Source of the DNA: Rhodocyclales bacterium
GTDB lineage: Bacteria; Pseudomonadota; Gammaproteobacteria; Burkholderiales; Rhodocyclaceae
Length of the DNA stretch: 60,793 bases
Assembly (NCBI GenBank): GCA_028292505.1
Contig: JAQGMF010000057.1
Coordinates: forward strand, 1-60,793
Direction of reading: 5' to 3'
The translations under genes and the position numbers were made by a program. Of this stretch, positions 43,681 to 53,690 are shown piece by piece. Position 1 is the stretch's first letter. Each line of letters opens with the position of its first letter. Under the pieces are notes generated by a model that saw nothing but the letters and a program-made list of their open reading frames with translations, ran no database searches and was not told the DNA's origin.

Positions 43681-44286
43681 CTATTCTTGCGCGTCACTGC
43701 GGTCGCGAGCGGGCAGGGCGTCGCGGAAGGTGTCGAAAGTCTTCCAGGCAGGGATGGGCGGTGTGCAGTCGACCTGCGGGGCGTAGACCGACTGTTCGAC
43801 AAGCTGCATCTTGTGGATGTAGCGCGGACAGTTCGGAAAGATTTGTGTTGCCGTGACGCGAATCATGAAGACCGCGCCGGGGCATTCGTCGCGTAGGGGA
43901 TCGTCTGCGACGACCTCAGCCATGCCATTCACGCGGATGCGTTTCTGACGCTCGAAATCCAGGAATAGCAGGCCGACGTTGGGATTGACGAGCACGTTGC
44001 CCCAGCTGCGATACATGCCATTGCCATCGTAATCGGGGATGAGCAGCGTGCGCTCATCGACGACGCGCACGAAGCCCGGCGCGCCACCCTTGTATGAGCA
44101 GTCCGGATGAGCCTGGGCATCGGCCGTCGCGATGAAGAACATCGAACAGCCGTGAATGAAGGCGCGATCCTCGTCGGTGAATGCCGTGCGTACAGTCACC
44201 TGCGTCAGACGATCGGCGAGGCGACGCGTGTCGCGCGCATCCTGCAACTGCCGCATGCCCTCGTGGTACATCGAGTCGTTTGCCAT
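43681..44286 (-). CDS. Pyridoxamine 5'-phosphate oxidase-like flavin-binding protein
   Basis: A split-barrel FMN-binding protein of 201 residues, from the ATG at 44286 behind GAGAGG. Typical segments are FIATADAQAHPDCSYKGG, NVGLLFLDFERQKRIRVNG and FMIRVTATQIFPNCPRYIHKMQ. The function in this subgroup is unclear; it may be a flavin-dependent oxidoreductase. The open frame extends far upstream but overlaps the ABC exporter genes and is not coding there. Confidence 0.88.
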   Translation of the reverse strand: MANDSMYHEGMRQLQDARDTRRLADRLTQVTVRTAFTDEDRAFIHGCSMFFIATADAQAHPDCSYKGGAPGFVRVVDERTLLIPDYDGNGMYRSWGNVLVNPNVGLLFLDFERQKRIRVNGMAEVVADDPLRDECPGAVFMIRVTATQIFPNCPRYIHKMQLVEQSVYAPQVDCTPPIPAWKTFDTFRDALPARDRSDAQE

Positions 44287-44360
44287 TACCTCTCTCCCGT
44301 CAGGCAGGGCCTCGAAGTAATGATAGGCACACCGTTGCTGGCTGCTGGATATTTTCAGTC

Positions 44361-45131
44361 CTAGCGCTTCAGCTTGTACCCCGTCCTGAATATCCACGCC
44401 ACCACGGCCAGCGACACGGCCATGAAGACTACCGTCACTGACAGGCATATACCGACGCTGACGTCGGAGACATTGTAGAAACTCCAGCGGAAGCCGCTGA
44501 TGAGGTACACCACCGGATTGAACAGCGAGACCTTCTGCCAGAATGCCGGCAGCATTTTCATGGAGTAGAAGCTGCCACCCAGGAAAGTTAGAGGCGTGAT
44601 GATCAGCAGCGGCACGACCTGCAGTTTCTCGAAGTTGTCGGCCCAGATGCCGATGATGAAACCGACCAGGCTGAACGTTACCGCCGTCAGCAACAGGAAC
44701 AGGATCATCCACAGCGGATGCGCGATATGCAGTGGCACGAACAGACTGGCTGTCGCGAGGATGATCAGGCCGAGGATGATGGACTTGGTCGCCGCCGCCC
44801 CGACATAACTCACCACGATTTCGATGTACGACACCGGTGCGGACAGCAGCTCGTAGATGGTACCGGTGAACTTCGGGAAGTAGATGCCGAACGAGGCGTT
44901 GGAAATGCTCTGCGTCAGCAAGGACAGCATGATCAAACCCGGCACGATGAAGGCGCCATAGCTGATGTTGTCGATCTGCGGAATGCGCGAGCCGATGGCA
45001 CCGCCGAAGACGACGAAATACAGCGATGTGGATATGACAGGTGAGATGACGCTCTGCATCAGCGTGCGCCAGGTGCGTGCCATCTCGAATCTGTAGATTG
45101 CACGGATAGCGTGAACATTGAGGCGGCTCAT
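44361..45131 (-). CDS. ABC-2 type transporter permease (YadH-like)
   Basis: Inner-membrane subunit of an ABC exporter. About six membrane helices are seen. The family-typical [30 protein letters not shown] and LTPL-like segment [14 protein letters not shown] match the YadH/NodJ group. The length of 256 residues is normal. Its start codon overlaps the ATPase stop by 4 bp, so the pair is translationally coupled. The substrate is unknown. Confidence 0.92.
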   Translation of the reverse strand: MSRLNVHAIRAIYRFEMARTWRTLMQSVISPVISTSLYFVVFGGAIGSRIPQIDNISYGAFIVPGLIMLSLLTQSISNASFGIYFPKFTGTIYELLSAPVSYIEIVVSYVGAAATKSIILGLIILATASLFVPLHIAHPLWMILFLLLTAVTFSLVGFIIGIWADNFEKLQVVPLLIITPLTFLGGSFYSMKMLPAFWQKVSLFNPVVYLISGFRWSFYNVSDVSVGICLSVTVVFMAVSLAVVAWIFRTGYKLKR

Positions 45132-46051
45132 TGTTTGCCCTCCACCAGGCTGACAAAGATGTCTTCGAGCGAACTCTGCGTGGTGTGCAGATCCTTGAAG
45201 CGAATGCCCGCGTCATTGAGCGCCTTGAGCAGGTCGGCGATCTCGACTTTCTCGCTGGCATCGTAGGTGTAGACCAGCTCATTGCCGTTCTGCGCCAGTG
45301 ACAAGCGGTAGTGATCGAAGCCCGCGGGCACGGCTTGCATCGGATGTTCCAACTGCAGTGTCATCTGCTTCTTTCCCAGCTTGCGCATCAGCTCGGCCTT
45401 GTTCTCGACCAGAATGATTTCTCCCTTGTTGATGACACCGATGCGATCGGCCATTTCTTCGGCTTCTTCGATGTAATGCGTCGTCAGAATGATGGTAACG
45501 CCCGTGGCACGCAGCGAGCGCACCAGCTCCCACATATCGCGGCGCAGGGTGACGTCCACGCCCGCGGTGGGCTCATCGAGGAACAGTACCTGCGGCTCGT
45601 GCGACAGCGCCTTGGCGATCATCAGGCGCCGCTTCATGCCGCCGGACAGGGCGATGATCTTGCTGTCGCGTTTCTCCCACAGCGACAGATCCTTCAGCGT
45701 CTTTTCGATGTGCGCCGGATTTGCCGCCTTGCCGAACAGGCCACGACTGAACGAGACCGTATTCCAAACCGTCTCGAACGCATCCGTTGTCAGTTCCTGC
45801 GGCACCAGACCGATGAGGGTACGCGCGGCGCGGTAGTCCTTGACAATGTCATGTCCGTCGACGGTGATGCTTCCTGCGCTGGCTGTCACGATGCCGCAGA
45901 TCGTGCTGATCAGCGTGGTCTTGCCCGCGCCGTTGGGGCCGAGCAGGGCGAAGATCTCACCGCGTTGAATGTCCAGGTTGATGTTCTTCAACGCCTGGAA
46001 ACCGGAAGCGTAGGTCTTGGATAGTTTGCTGGTCGAAATGATGGCTTGCAT
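45128..46051 (-). CDS. ABC transporter ATP-binding protein (YadG-like)
   Basis: The ATPase of the exporter pair. Walker A is GPNGAGKTT, the signature is LSGGMKRRL, and Walker B is [11 protein letters not shown] followed by TTHYIEEAE. The C-terminal extension (about 225-307) is typical of ABC-2 drug/polysaccharide exporters. The start is the ATG at 46051, or the GTG at 46057. The C-terminal end [14 protein letters not shown] resembles YadG. The cargo is unknown. Confidence 0.92.
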   Translation of the reverse strand: MQAIISTSKLSKTYASGFQALKNINLDIQRGEIFALLGPNGAGKTTLISTICGIVTASAGSITVDGHDIVKDYRAARTLIGLVPQELTTDAFETVWNTVSFSRGLFGKAANPAHIEKTLKDLSLWEKRDSKIIALSGGMKRRLMIAKALSHEPQVLFLDEPTAGVDVTLRRDMWELVRSLRATGVTIILTTHYIEEAEEMADRIGVINKGEIILVENKAELMRKLGKKQMTLQLEHPMQAVPAGFDHYRLSLAQNGNELVYTYDASEKVEIADLLKALNDAGIRFKDLHTTQSSLEDIFVSLVEGKQ

Positions 46052-46185
46052 GATCACCTATGGGTTCCGCTGAATATCGGTTGTTGCGCGATTGCTCCTC
46101 GATTGCTCAAGCTGCGCTACAACAGCGCCGTAAGCTATAGCTTCCCGCCACCCTTGGCAAGATCGCCGCAATATTTCCTGCTGCG

Positions 46186-46777
46186 TCACCACAGATACGG
46201 GATCAGGCGGTAGCGCACCTTGTTGCAATATTCGCGATAGCCCGGCAAATGTACCGACAGGGTAGCGCTCTTCATCGAGCAGGCGGGCGACAACGACCGC
46301 GCACAGCAACGCGGCCGGAACGAAAGCCCACGGCGAGTCCAGCGCACACGGCGTAGCGAAAAAAGCCAGTATGCTGCCGGAATACATGGGATGACGCACC
46401 CAGGCATACGGTCCCGTCGAGACCGTAGGCTGGCGTGCCTCGACCTGCACCGTGCTGGCCGCGTAACTGTTCGCCCTGAAGGCGAGAAAGACGATCAGCA
46501 ATCCCGACAGCAGCACAACATCTGCCGCGAGCACGACCTCTTGCGGCACCGACGCGCCATACAAACGCCAATCGAAACCGGGCAGCACGATCAGGGCGCA
46601 CAGCAGGATGCCGGCCATTGCCTGAATGCGTTTCTGGCTCCTTTCGCGCTCGGCGCCAGGGCCCGCGCTCAAGCGCCGCGTCACGAGGGACGGGTCGCGC
46701 GCAAGAAAATACAGCGTATTGAACAGCGAGCAGGCAAAGACGATCCATTCATGTTCTCGCGGGAATTGTGACTGCAT
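46186..46777 (-). pseudogene. Isoprenylcysteine methyltransferase-like gene with a frameshift
   Basis: A membrane methyltransferase-like protein (ICMT/PEMT/NnrU-like). It is read from the ATG at 46777 through STGPYAWVRHPMYSG and ends after about 170 residues in DEERYPV in the first frame. The expected C-terminus (LPGYREYCNKVRYRLIPYLW) lies in another frame just after, ending at the stop at 46186-46188. Removing one base in the GGG at 46260-46262 (minus-strand TACCC) joins the two halves as ERYLSVHLPGYREYC. This is either a real one-base insertion or a sequencing error. Membrane segments otherwise look intact. Confidence 0.75.
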
Positions 46778-46876
46778 TCGAGTGACTGCATTCGACACGC
46801 GCCACGGCGAGCCGGTTCCCGGCGAGAAGATCACGGTCTTTTGGAATGACGTTTATATGATCTGTTTCTTTTCGTT

Positions 46877-47794
46877 TTAGCGCACGAAGGCGTGCGTGAG
46901 ATACGGCGGCGCGCTCTGCCTGCCAACGAGACCACCGACGGCGAGCAGGGCCATCAGGTAGGGCAGCATGATAAGAACGGCATTGGGCACGTCGACGCCC
47001 ATTGCCGGCAACTGGAATTGCAGCGCCGTCGCCGCGCCGAAGAACAGGCAGGCCATCACCGTGCGGCCGACCTTCCAGTTACCGAATATGACACCGGCAA
47101 GTGCGAGATAGCCCGCGCCGTTGGTCATGCCCTCGGTGAAAGTGTGGATATCGCCGATGGACAGGAAGCAACCTGCCAGCGCCGACATGAAGCCGGCGAA
47201 GAATACCGCGCCATAACGGATGCGCATCACCGACAGGCCCGACTTGTCCACCGCGCGCGGTTCCGCGCCGGCGGCGTGCACCGCCAGTCCGAGCGCCGTG
47301 TAGCGCATCACCCAGGCGGTGAGGGCGACGATGACAAGTCCCGCATAGAGCATCCAGGTCTGGTGGAAAACCGCGTCGCCGAAGTAGGGGATGTCGCCGA
47401 GAAACGGTGGCGACCATTTGCCGAGACCCGGAATTTCCGTGCGCGAACGGCTGCCGAGCACGGCGCGGTAGGCGGTGGTGGTGGCACCGAGCACGAAGAT
47501 GTTGATGCCGATTCCCGTGACGATCTGGTTGGCACGCAGCGTGTTGCTGAGGAAGGCCTGCAGCGCCGCAACAGGCATCACCGCGATGATGCCGATGAGC
47601 AGGCCGAGCACCGGGCTGCCCGTCGCCAGCGAGCCCATCGCGCCGGCGAAAGCGCCCGTCAACATCATGCCTTCGACACTCATGTTGAGCACGCCGGCAC
47701 GCTCGCTGACCAGTTCCCCCGTCGCGCTGAGCAGCAGTGGCATCGCCAGGCGTAGACTGGAACCGGCAAAGACCGCCAGCATTTCGAGCTTCAT
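46877..47794 (-). CDS. BMP-type ABC transporter permease
   Basis: Inner-membrane subunit of a BmpA-dependent importer (nucleoside-type ABC family; YufQ-like). It has about eight to nine membrane segments over 305 residues and a family-typical SERAGVLNMSVEGMMLTGAFAG near the N-terminus. It is the last gene of the bmpA-ATPase-permease-permease series and follows the other permease by 46 bp. Substrate remains open; purine or related compounds are possible. Confidence 0.92.
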   Translation of the reverse strand: MKLEMLAVFAGSSLRLAMPLLLSATGELVSERAGVLNMSVEGMMLTGAFAGAMGSLATGSPVLGLLIGIIAVMPVAALQAFLSNTLRANQIVTGIGINIFVLGATTTAYRAVLGSRSRTEIPGLGKWSPPFLGDIPYFGDAVFHQTWMLYAGLVIVALTAWVMRYTALGLAVHAAGAEPRAVDKSGLSVMRIRYGAVFFAGFMSALAGCFLSIGDIHTFTEGMTNGAGYLALAGVIFGNWKVGRTVMACLFFGAATALQFQLPAMGVDVPNAVLIMLPYLMALLAVGGLVGRQSAPPYLTHAFVR

Positions 47795-47840
47795 ATGGCG
47801 CGCCCCATTTCGTTAGTCCGGTTCGGCATGGCGTCGTGGC

Positions 47841-48923
47841 TCATTTGCCGCTCTTCTTGCGTTCCATCCAGAACGCCGCGCCGGCCAGCGTCAGAATGAT
47901 GATGCCCTGGATGACCATGACAATGGCACTCGGCACGCCCGCCGCCAGTTCCATGTTGATGCCGCCCGAGCGCAGGAAGCCGAACAGCAGTGCGCTCGCG
48001 ATCACGCCGGGCACCGAGCCGCGCGCCAACAGGCCGACGACCAAGCCATCGAAACCATAGCCCGACGAGAAGCGCGCCTTGAGGCTGTACTGCTCGCCTT
48101 GCAGCATGAAGGAGCCTGCCAGACCGCCGAGCGCGCCGGCGAGAAACAGCACCAGCAAAATCGACGGCACGATGGCGATGCCCGCCCGTCGTGCCGCTGT
48201 CGGGTTGAGACCGACGGCGCGCAGGCGCAGGCCGAACACCGTCTTGTCGAGCACGATGGCGACGATCACCGCCAGCACCAGCGCGATGGGCAGGCCCCAG
48301 TGCAATGGCATACCGGGATCGCCGGTGAGCAATGGCAGCTTGGTGACATCGGGAATCTCCAGCGACTCCGGCAGCGTGGCGGTGTTGTTCATCGGCTGAC
48401 GCAACAGCACTTCGGACTGCACGCACCAATACACCAGCCAGATGGCGATAAATGACATCAGCAAGGTGCTGATAACCTCGTTGGTGCCGACCTTGGCCTT
48501 GAGCACACCGGCGATACCGCCCCACACGCCGCCTGCCAGCGCGGCAGCGATCATCGGCACGATGAAGGGCAGCGGGCCGGGCAGATGGCTGGCGCCGCCG
48601 TAGAGGCTCATCGCCGTGGCGGCAATGCCACCGAGCGCGATCTGCCCTTCGCCGCCGACATTGGTCAGATTGGCGCGGTTGGCGAGGACGAAGCCGATGC
48701 CGACAAGGCCGAGCGCGAGTGCGCGATTGATCGACGCGGCAATCGCATACGGTGAGCCCCAGGCACCGTCCGCGAAGGCGACGATGGCGTCGCTCAGCGG
48801 CACACCCATGCTGGCCACCAGCGCGAGGCCGACGAGGACGGCGAAAAGCACGGCGGCGAGCGAAATCCAGATCGCCGTCTGCATGCGCATCTGCTGCCAG
48901 AGATTTAATGCCATTGTCGTCAT
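47841..48923 (-). CDS. BMP-type ABC transporter permease
   Basis: Partner permease (YufP-like) with about eight to ten membrane helices and the conserved NRANLTNVGGEGQIALGGIA. It has about 360 residues, using the ATG at 48923; a TTG at 48929 or an ATG at 48914 are alternatives. It lies downstream of the ATPase gene, separated by a palindromic repeat that may affect expression of the permeases relative to the ATPase. Confidence 0.92.
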   Translation of the reverse strand: MTTMALNLWQQMRMQTAIWISLAAVLFAVLVGLALVASMGVPLSDAIVAFADGAWGSPYAIAASINRALALGLVGIGFVLANRANLTNVGGEGQIALGGIAATAMSLYGGASHLPGPLPFIVPMIAAALAGGVWGGIAGVLKAKVGTNEVISTLLMSFIAIWLVYWCVQSEVLLRQPMNNTATLPESLEIPDVTKLPLLTGDPGMPLHWGLPIALVLAVIVAIVLDKTVFGLRLRAVGLNPTAARRAGIAIVPSILLVLFLAGALGGLAGSFMLQGEQYSLKARFSSGYGFDGLVVGLLARGSVPGVIASALLFGFLRSGGINMELAAGVPSAIVMVIQGIIILTLAGAAFWMERKKSGK

Positions 48924-48962
48924 TGCCAAGCTTTCGCCGAGATAGATCCAGACCTTCCAAAT

Positions 48963-49041
48963 CCGTCATTCCCGCGAAAGCGGGAATCCACTTGGTGGCA
49001 CCTCACGTAGAAGTGGATTCCCGCTTCCGCGGGAATGACGG
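48963..49041. repeat. GTCATTCCCGCGAAAGCGGG palindromic repeat
   Basis: Inverted copies of CCGTCATTCCCGCGAAAGC (48963 onward) and its reverse complement end at 49041. The left arm starts a hairpin of its own (CCCGC/GCGGG) and the centre contains CCACTT/AAGTGG. It is a common betaproteobacterial dispersed repeat, here inside an operon. Confidence 0.85.
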
Positions 49042-49068
49042 TAATGTTCAAATACGCAAATTGGATTG

Positions 49069-50670
49069 TCATTCCACATGTCCCGCCATCATCGCGCCGA
49101 TGCGCTCACGCTCGCTCGCGTGTGCCACGCAGTGGCCCATGATGCGGCCGCGGTAGAGCACCACGATACGATCCGCGACACTGATCAACTCGTCCAGTTC
49201 CGATGAAATCAGCAACACACCCACACCGCGCTCGCAAGCTTTGCGAATCTGTCCATACACGGCTTCGACAGCACCGACATCCAGCCCGCGCGTGGGTTGC
49301 GCGGCGAGCAGCAGCACGAGTCCTTCCGTCGTCAGTTCGCGGCCGAGCACAGCCTTCTGCTGATTGCCACCGGACAGGCTGCCGAAGGACAGGTCGGGCC
49401 CGGCGGCACGTACATCGAATTCCTGCATCAGCGCGCGCGCCGATTCGCGCAGCGCCTTGCGATCGAGCAGACCCCAGCGCTTGAAGCGGTCGAGCCGATT
49501 GAGGAACAGGTTTTCCGCCAGACTCATGCCGGTGATGCAGGCGACAGCGTGACGGTCTTCCGGCACCACGCCGACACCGGCCGCCGTGACTTCCTGCGGT
49601 GATTTACCTGTCATATTCTTACCGGCGACGAAAAAGCGTCCGTCGGTGGCCGGCAACATGCCCGCCAGCACGGCGGCGAGTTCGCTCTGACCATTGCCCT
49701 CGACGCCGGCGATGCCGACGATTTCGCCGCGATTGACGATCAGCGTGAAATTGTCGAGCCGCGCCACGCCTTCGGCATCGCGCACGGTGAGGCCGTTGAC
49801 CTGCAGTGCCTCGTCCTCGATGCGATGCCCTATTTCTCTATCCTGTTCCGGCGCATCCGTTGCCGGCGCGCCGAACATGGCACTGGCCGATGCGTCGAGA
49901 CCTTCGAGATCGCGCTGGATCATGGCGCGCACTAGCAGGTCGATTTCATTGGCCGGGTCGTTCGACGTGGCGACCACACGACCGCCGCGCAGCACCGTGA
50001 CGCGATGCGCGATCTTCTTGATTTCCGCCAGCTTGTGCGTCACCAGCACCACGCCGCAGCCTTGCGCCGCGACGCGTTGACACACTTGCAGCAAGCCTTC
50101 GATTTCGATCGGCAGCAATACGGCGGTCGGTTCGTCGAGCACCAGCAGGCGCGGCTCGCGCATGAGGCATTTGACGATCTCGACACGCTGACGCTCGCCG
50201 ACCGACAGGTCGCGGATGCGCGCGAACGGGTCCAGCGCCAGGCCGTAATTTTCCGACAGGGTGCGCACGCGTTGCGCGCATTCGCCGCGCTTCAATATGC
50301 CACGCGCCTGACCGAGCAAGAGGTTGTCCACCACACTGAGGTCAGGGACCAGACTGAAATGCTGGTGCACCATCGCGATGCCCTGCGTCAGCGCATCGGC
50401 CGGGCCGGACGGGCGATATTCGCGCCCGCCGAACTGCATGACACCGGCATCTGGCTGATAGACGCCGAAAACCAGATTGCATAGCGTGGATTTGCCCGCA
50501 CCGTTCTCGCCGAGCAGGCAGTGGATCTCGCCGGACGCTATCTCCACCGATACACCGTCGAGCGCCTGCAGACTGCCGAAGCGCTTGCCCATGCCGCGCA
50601 GGGACAGCAGCGGCGGCGGTTCCATCACCGCTGCCGCGCCCGCTTCCAGCGGATGCTCCGCGAGCTGCAT
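49069..50670 (-). CDS. BMP-type ABC transporter ATP-binding protein (two ABC domains)
   Basis: Energises the importer. Two fused ABC domains make up 533 residues. The first has Walker A GENGAGKST, signature LSVGERQRVEI and LVLDEPTAVL; the second has GVEGNGQSE in place of a canonical Walker A, LSGGNQQKAVLGREL and AAQPTRGLD. The degenerate second site is usual for the RbsA/YufO class. Its start lies four bases after the bmpA-like stop, so the two are coupled. Confidence 0.93.
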   Translation of the reverse strand: MQLAEHPLEAGAAAVMEPPPLLSLRGMGKRFGSLQALDGVSVEIASGEIHCLLGENGAGKSTLCNLVFGVYQPDAGVMQFGGREYRPSGPADALTQGIAMVHQHFSLVPDLSVVDNLLLGQARGILKRGECAQRVRTLSENYGLALDPFARIRDLSVGERQRVEIVKCLMREPRLLVLDEPTAVLLPIEIEGLLQVCQRVAAQGCGVVLVTHKLAEIKKIAHRVTVLRGGRVVATSNDPANEIDLLVRAMIQRDLEGLDASASAMFGAPATDAPEQDREIGHRIEDEALQVNGLTVRDAEGVARLDNFTLIVNRGEIVGIAGVEGNGQSELAAVLAGMLPATDGRFFVAGKNMTGKSPQEVTAAGVGVVPEDRHAVACITGMSLAENLFLNRLDRFKRWGLLDRKALRESARALMQEFDVRAAGPDLSFGSLSGGNQQKAVLGRELTTEGLVLLLAAQPTRGLDVGAVEAVYGQIRKACERGVGVLLISSELDELISVADRIVVLYRGRIMGHCVAHASERERIGAMMAGHVE

Positions 50671-50674
50671 GCGA

Positions 50675-51682
50675 TCAGCCTTCGAGAACCTTGATTTTGC
50701 CGTCGAGAATCAGCTTCTGGATGTCATCCAGCTTCTTCTTCATTTCAGGCGTCGCACCGCACACCACCATGCCCGACGCTTTTGGCCCCATTGCCAGCCC
50801 GAAAGGTTTGTAGCCGGACTTCCAGGTGCCGCTTGCCGCTTCCTTGATGGCATATTCCACTTCGTAGCCGACACCGGTGATGCTGTAACCGACGTAGAGT
50901 GGATCGGTACCGCAGCGGTCCGTATAGCTGCCGATGATGTGGGTGCCTTTTTCCTTTGCGGCTTGCTCCATGCCGCGCAGGCCGAGGTTCAGGATGTGAT
51001 AGTGGATGTCGGCGCCCTGGGCGATTGCTGCCAGCGTGCCTTCCTTCGACTTGGCGACGTCATCGAAGTCACCTGTGAAGGACATGAAGTATTTGATCTT
51101 CGGATTGATGTATTTCGCGCCATTGCCGAACTCGGTACCGGCATTGACGATGGGCGGAATCTCTAGCCCGCCGATGTAACTGATCGCCCCTGTCTTGCTC
51201 AGCATGGCCGCTGCCGCGCCGGCCACGAAAGCGATCTCCGCCTGCTTCACGTCATAGCCCGCGACGTTGTCCATCGGCTCGCTCTTGTTGCCGCCGACGA
51301 TGGAGAATTTGGTCTTGGGGAAACGCTTGGCCACCTTCATCAGCGCTGCCTGGGTCTGACCGCCGACGCCGATCACCAGCGCGTTCTTCGTCGCCAGCGT
51401 GGTCAGCGCCTGTTCCATGTCGGCGTCCTTGATGTTCTCGATCATCTGCACCTTGATCTTGCTGCCCAGTTCCTTCTCGGCGGCCATCAGGCCGTCGTAG
51501 CCGGATTCCATCCAGCCCTTATCGGTCTTCGAGCCGGGCAGCAATACGCCCACGGTGAGTGGGTCGGCGGCGATGGCATTGCCGACGGCGAGCGTCGCCA
51601 ACAGACCGACGAGAGGAACGGATAATGCCGTCAGCATACGACGGCGCACGAACGATAGCTTGAAGAATGACAGCTTGAACAT
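50675..51682 (-). CDS. BmpA/PnrA-like substrate-binding protein
   Basis: A periplasmic binding protein of the basic-membrane-protein family that binds nucleosides or related heterocycles in characterised members. Read from the ATG at 51682 with AAGGAAATGCA upstream, it has 335 residues. The signal peptide ends LAVGNAIAADP. The conserved PGSKTDKGWMESGYDGL and IGGLEIPPIVNAGTEF segments are typical. It is the first gene of the importer operon and divergent from the amidase gene. Confidence 0.92.
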   Translation of the reverse strand: MFKLSFFKLSFVRRRMLTALSVPLVGLLATLAVGNAIAADPLTVGVLLPGSKTDKGWMESGYDGLMAAEKELGSKIKVQMIENIKDADMEQALTTLATKNALVIGVGGQTQAALMKVAKRFPKTKFSIVGGNKSEPMDNVAGYDVKQAEIAFVAGAAAAMLSKTGAISYIGGLEIPPIVNAGTEFGNGAKYINPKIKYFMSFTGDFDDVAKSKEGTLAAIAQGADIHYHILNLGLRGMEQAAKEKGTHIIGSYTDRCGTDPLYVGYSITGVGYEVEYAIKEAASGTWKSGYKPFGLAMGPKASGMVVCGATPEMKKKLDDIQKLILDGKIKVLEG

Positions 51683-52116
51683 TGCATTTCCTTTCTTGCT
51701 AACCGGCACGGGATGGTGGAAGTCAGACGAGTGCACGTCGACGGACTGCACATCGCTAAGCATGGAAAGTGCCAGTCGATGAAGAGGCGCTCGTGTCCTG
51801 CGATTGCGACAAACAAGGTCGATTGCGTGGCGGCCGAGTGCGCTTTCGGTGCCCAGCGGCGGGGCAGACATGACTCCGCTTCGCACAGACATGATGCATA
51901 TTCAAGTCACTTGAATTATGCTTTAATGCCTGTCCGACATTGACGAAATGGCAGCCCCTCGCGGCAAATCCGCGCAACACTGGTGCATCGACACTGGCTA
52001 TGCCATGAAGGCGGCGTGCACCCATATATGGCATATGTCTTGCTCGACATGACTGGCAGGAAATGACTTGTATTGGCGTTGCTGCAACCTGTCCGCAGCT
52101 TGCCCGAGGAGCGTTC
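51683..52116. promoter_or_regulatory. Divergent control region with a perfect 17-bp palindrome
   Basis: No gene is seen in these 434 bases. ATTCAAGT-C-ACTTGAAT (51900-51916) is a perfect inverted repeat. TTTAAT (51922-51927) on the plus strand and CATAAT (51918-51913) on the minus strand are -10-like boxes at its edges, so a bound protein could act on both directions. The XRE-cupin regulator encoded at 53691 is the natural candidate. The AGGAG of the amidase gene lies at 52107-52111. Confidence 0.55.
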
Positions 52117-53574
52117 ATGGACGAAGCAAGCGCAGCAACCGGCGGTCATCCGCTCGATGCGGATCTGGTTACGATGGCCGCTGCCGTGCGCGAGGGCAAG
52201 ATCAGCGCCGTCGCACTCATCGACGCCGCGCTGCAACGCGTCGCGCAACTCGACCCCGATTTGCACGCCTTCTGCACGCTTACAGCGGATACCGCGCGTG
52301 CAGACGCGCGACGCATCGATGCGCGTCTCGCGGCCGGCGACGTGGTCGGCCCGCTGGCCGGCATACCGGTCGCCATCAAGGACCTGGTGTGCACCAAGGG
52401 CGTACTCACCACCTTCGGCTCACGGCTCTACGCCGACCATGTGCCCGACGAAGACGACGTGGTCGTCGAGCGCCTCAAGGCTGCGGGCGCCATCGTCATC
52501 GGCAAGACCAATACTTCGGAATTCGGCTACGGCGCGGTCGGCCACAACCCGCTGTTCGCAACCACGCGCAATCCCTGGAACACCGAGCTGACGCCCGGCG
52601 GCTCCAGTGCGGGATCGGCCGTGGCGGTGGCTACCGGCATGGTGCCGCTGGCCATCGGCAGCGACGGCGGCGGCTCTGTCCGTGTGCCGGCGGCGTTATG
52701 CGGCATCTTCGGCATCAAGCCCTCGTGGGGCCGCGTGCCGGTGTACCCCGGTTGTCGCGACGAACGCTATCCCGGCATCTCCAGTTGGGAGTCGCTGGAA
52801 CACATCGGTCCGCTCACGCGCACGGCGGCCGACGCCGCCCTGGCCATGTCCGTGCTCGCCGGTCCGACGCCGCGCGACCGCCATTCGATACCTGCCGAAA
52901 GCAATGACTGGAGCATATCGACTGCGGCATCCCTGCGCGGTGCACGACTGGCGGTGAGCGTCGATCTCGGCCACGCCACAGTCGATGCGGAAGTACGCGC
53001 CGCCACGCAAACGGCTGCCGGGCGTCTGGCGCAAGCGCTCGGCAGCAAGCTCGACACGGCGCACCCCGGCATCGGTCCGACGCAACCCATGTTCGAGACG
53101 CTCGTCGCGCTCGACACCGACCGCCAGGGTTTGCGCGCGATGGCTGCCGCGAAGCGCGTCAAGCTCGGCGGCTGGCTCGGCCATCTCGTCGATCACCCGT
53201 GGACGGCCGACGATTTCACGCGCGCCATCGTCGAGCGCAAGCGCATCGTCAACGCCGTGTGGCGCTTCATGGAGAATCATGACTTCCTGCTCACGCCGAC
53301 TACCGGCGCAGCGGCATTCGCCATCAACGTCGACGGTCCGGACGAAATCGACGGTAGCCCGGTCGCGCGCACCGCCTGGCTGGCCTTCTCCGCCATCGCC
53401 AATCTCACCGGCTTGCCGGCCGCCTCGGTGCCGATCGGCTTCACGCGCGACGGACGCCCCATCGGCTTGCAGATCATGGGGCGACACCTCGATGATCGCG
53501 GCGTGCTGGCACTGTCGGCCGTGGTCGAATCCCTGTATCCGATGAGTATGCCAAAGGCATTGATGACGGTCTGA
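52117..53574 (+). CDS. Amidase (amidase signature family)
   Basis: Hydrolyses an amide bond in the cytoplasm. The Ser-cisSer-Lys triad is complete: Lys88 in VAIKDLVC, Ser163 in GGSSAGSA and Ser187 in DGGGSVRVP. The ATG at 52117 follows GAGGAG by five bases and gives 485 residues, the usual length; the frame is open upstream to 52063. There is no signal peptide. It sits divergent to the BMP importer and before the regulator and hydrolase genes. Substrate unknown; imported ureide or heterocycle products are an inference from context. Confidence 0.92.
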   Translation: MDEASAATGGHPLDADLVTMAAAVREGKISAVALIDAALQRVAQLDPDLHAFCTLTADTARADARRIDARLAAGDVVGPLAGIPVAIKDLVCTKGVLTTFGSRLYADHVPDEDDVVVERLKAAGAIVIGKTNTSEFGYGAVGHNPLFATTRNPWNTELTPGGSSAGSAVAVATGMVPLAIGSDGGGSVRVPAALCGIFGIKPSWGRVPVYPGCRDERYPGISSWESLEHIGPLTRTAADAALAMSVLAGPTPRDRHSIPAESNDWSISTAASLRGARLAVSVDLGHATVDAEVRAATQTAAGRLAQALGSKLDTAHPGIGPTQPMFETLVALDTDRQGLRAMAAAKRVKLGGWLGHLVDHPWTADDFTRAIVERKRIVNAVWRFMENHDFLLTPTTGAAAFAINVDGPDEIDGSPVARTAWLAFSAIANLTGLPAASVPIGFTRDGRPIGLQIMGRHLDDRGVLALSAVVESLYPMSMPKALMTV

Positions 53575-53595
53575 CATCGCGCCAACTGAAAATTA

Positions 53596-53668
53596 CGTCA
53601 TTCCAGCGCAGCGCGGAATCCAGCAGGGCGTAAAAAATGGCCGGCTTCCGGCTTTCACTGGAATGACA
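53596..53668. repeat. GTCATTCC-type palindromic repeat
   Basis: CGTCATTCCAGCGCAGCGCGG begins the left arm near 53596, and CACTGGAATGACA ends the right arm. It is a divergent member of the dispersed repeat family and lies immediately before the regulator gene. Confidence 0.7.
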
Positions 53669-53690
53669 ATAAAGTATCTTTGGGGACAAA

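Noticed and set aside
44287..45282. Upstream extension of the PPOX-family frame
   Set aside because: It overlaps the ABC exporter permease and ATPase genes on the same strand; the good ribosome-binding site is at 44286.
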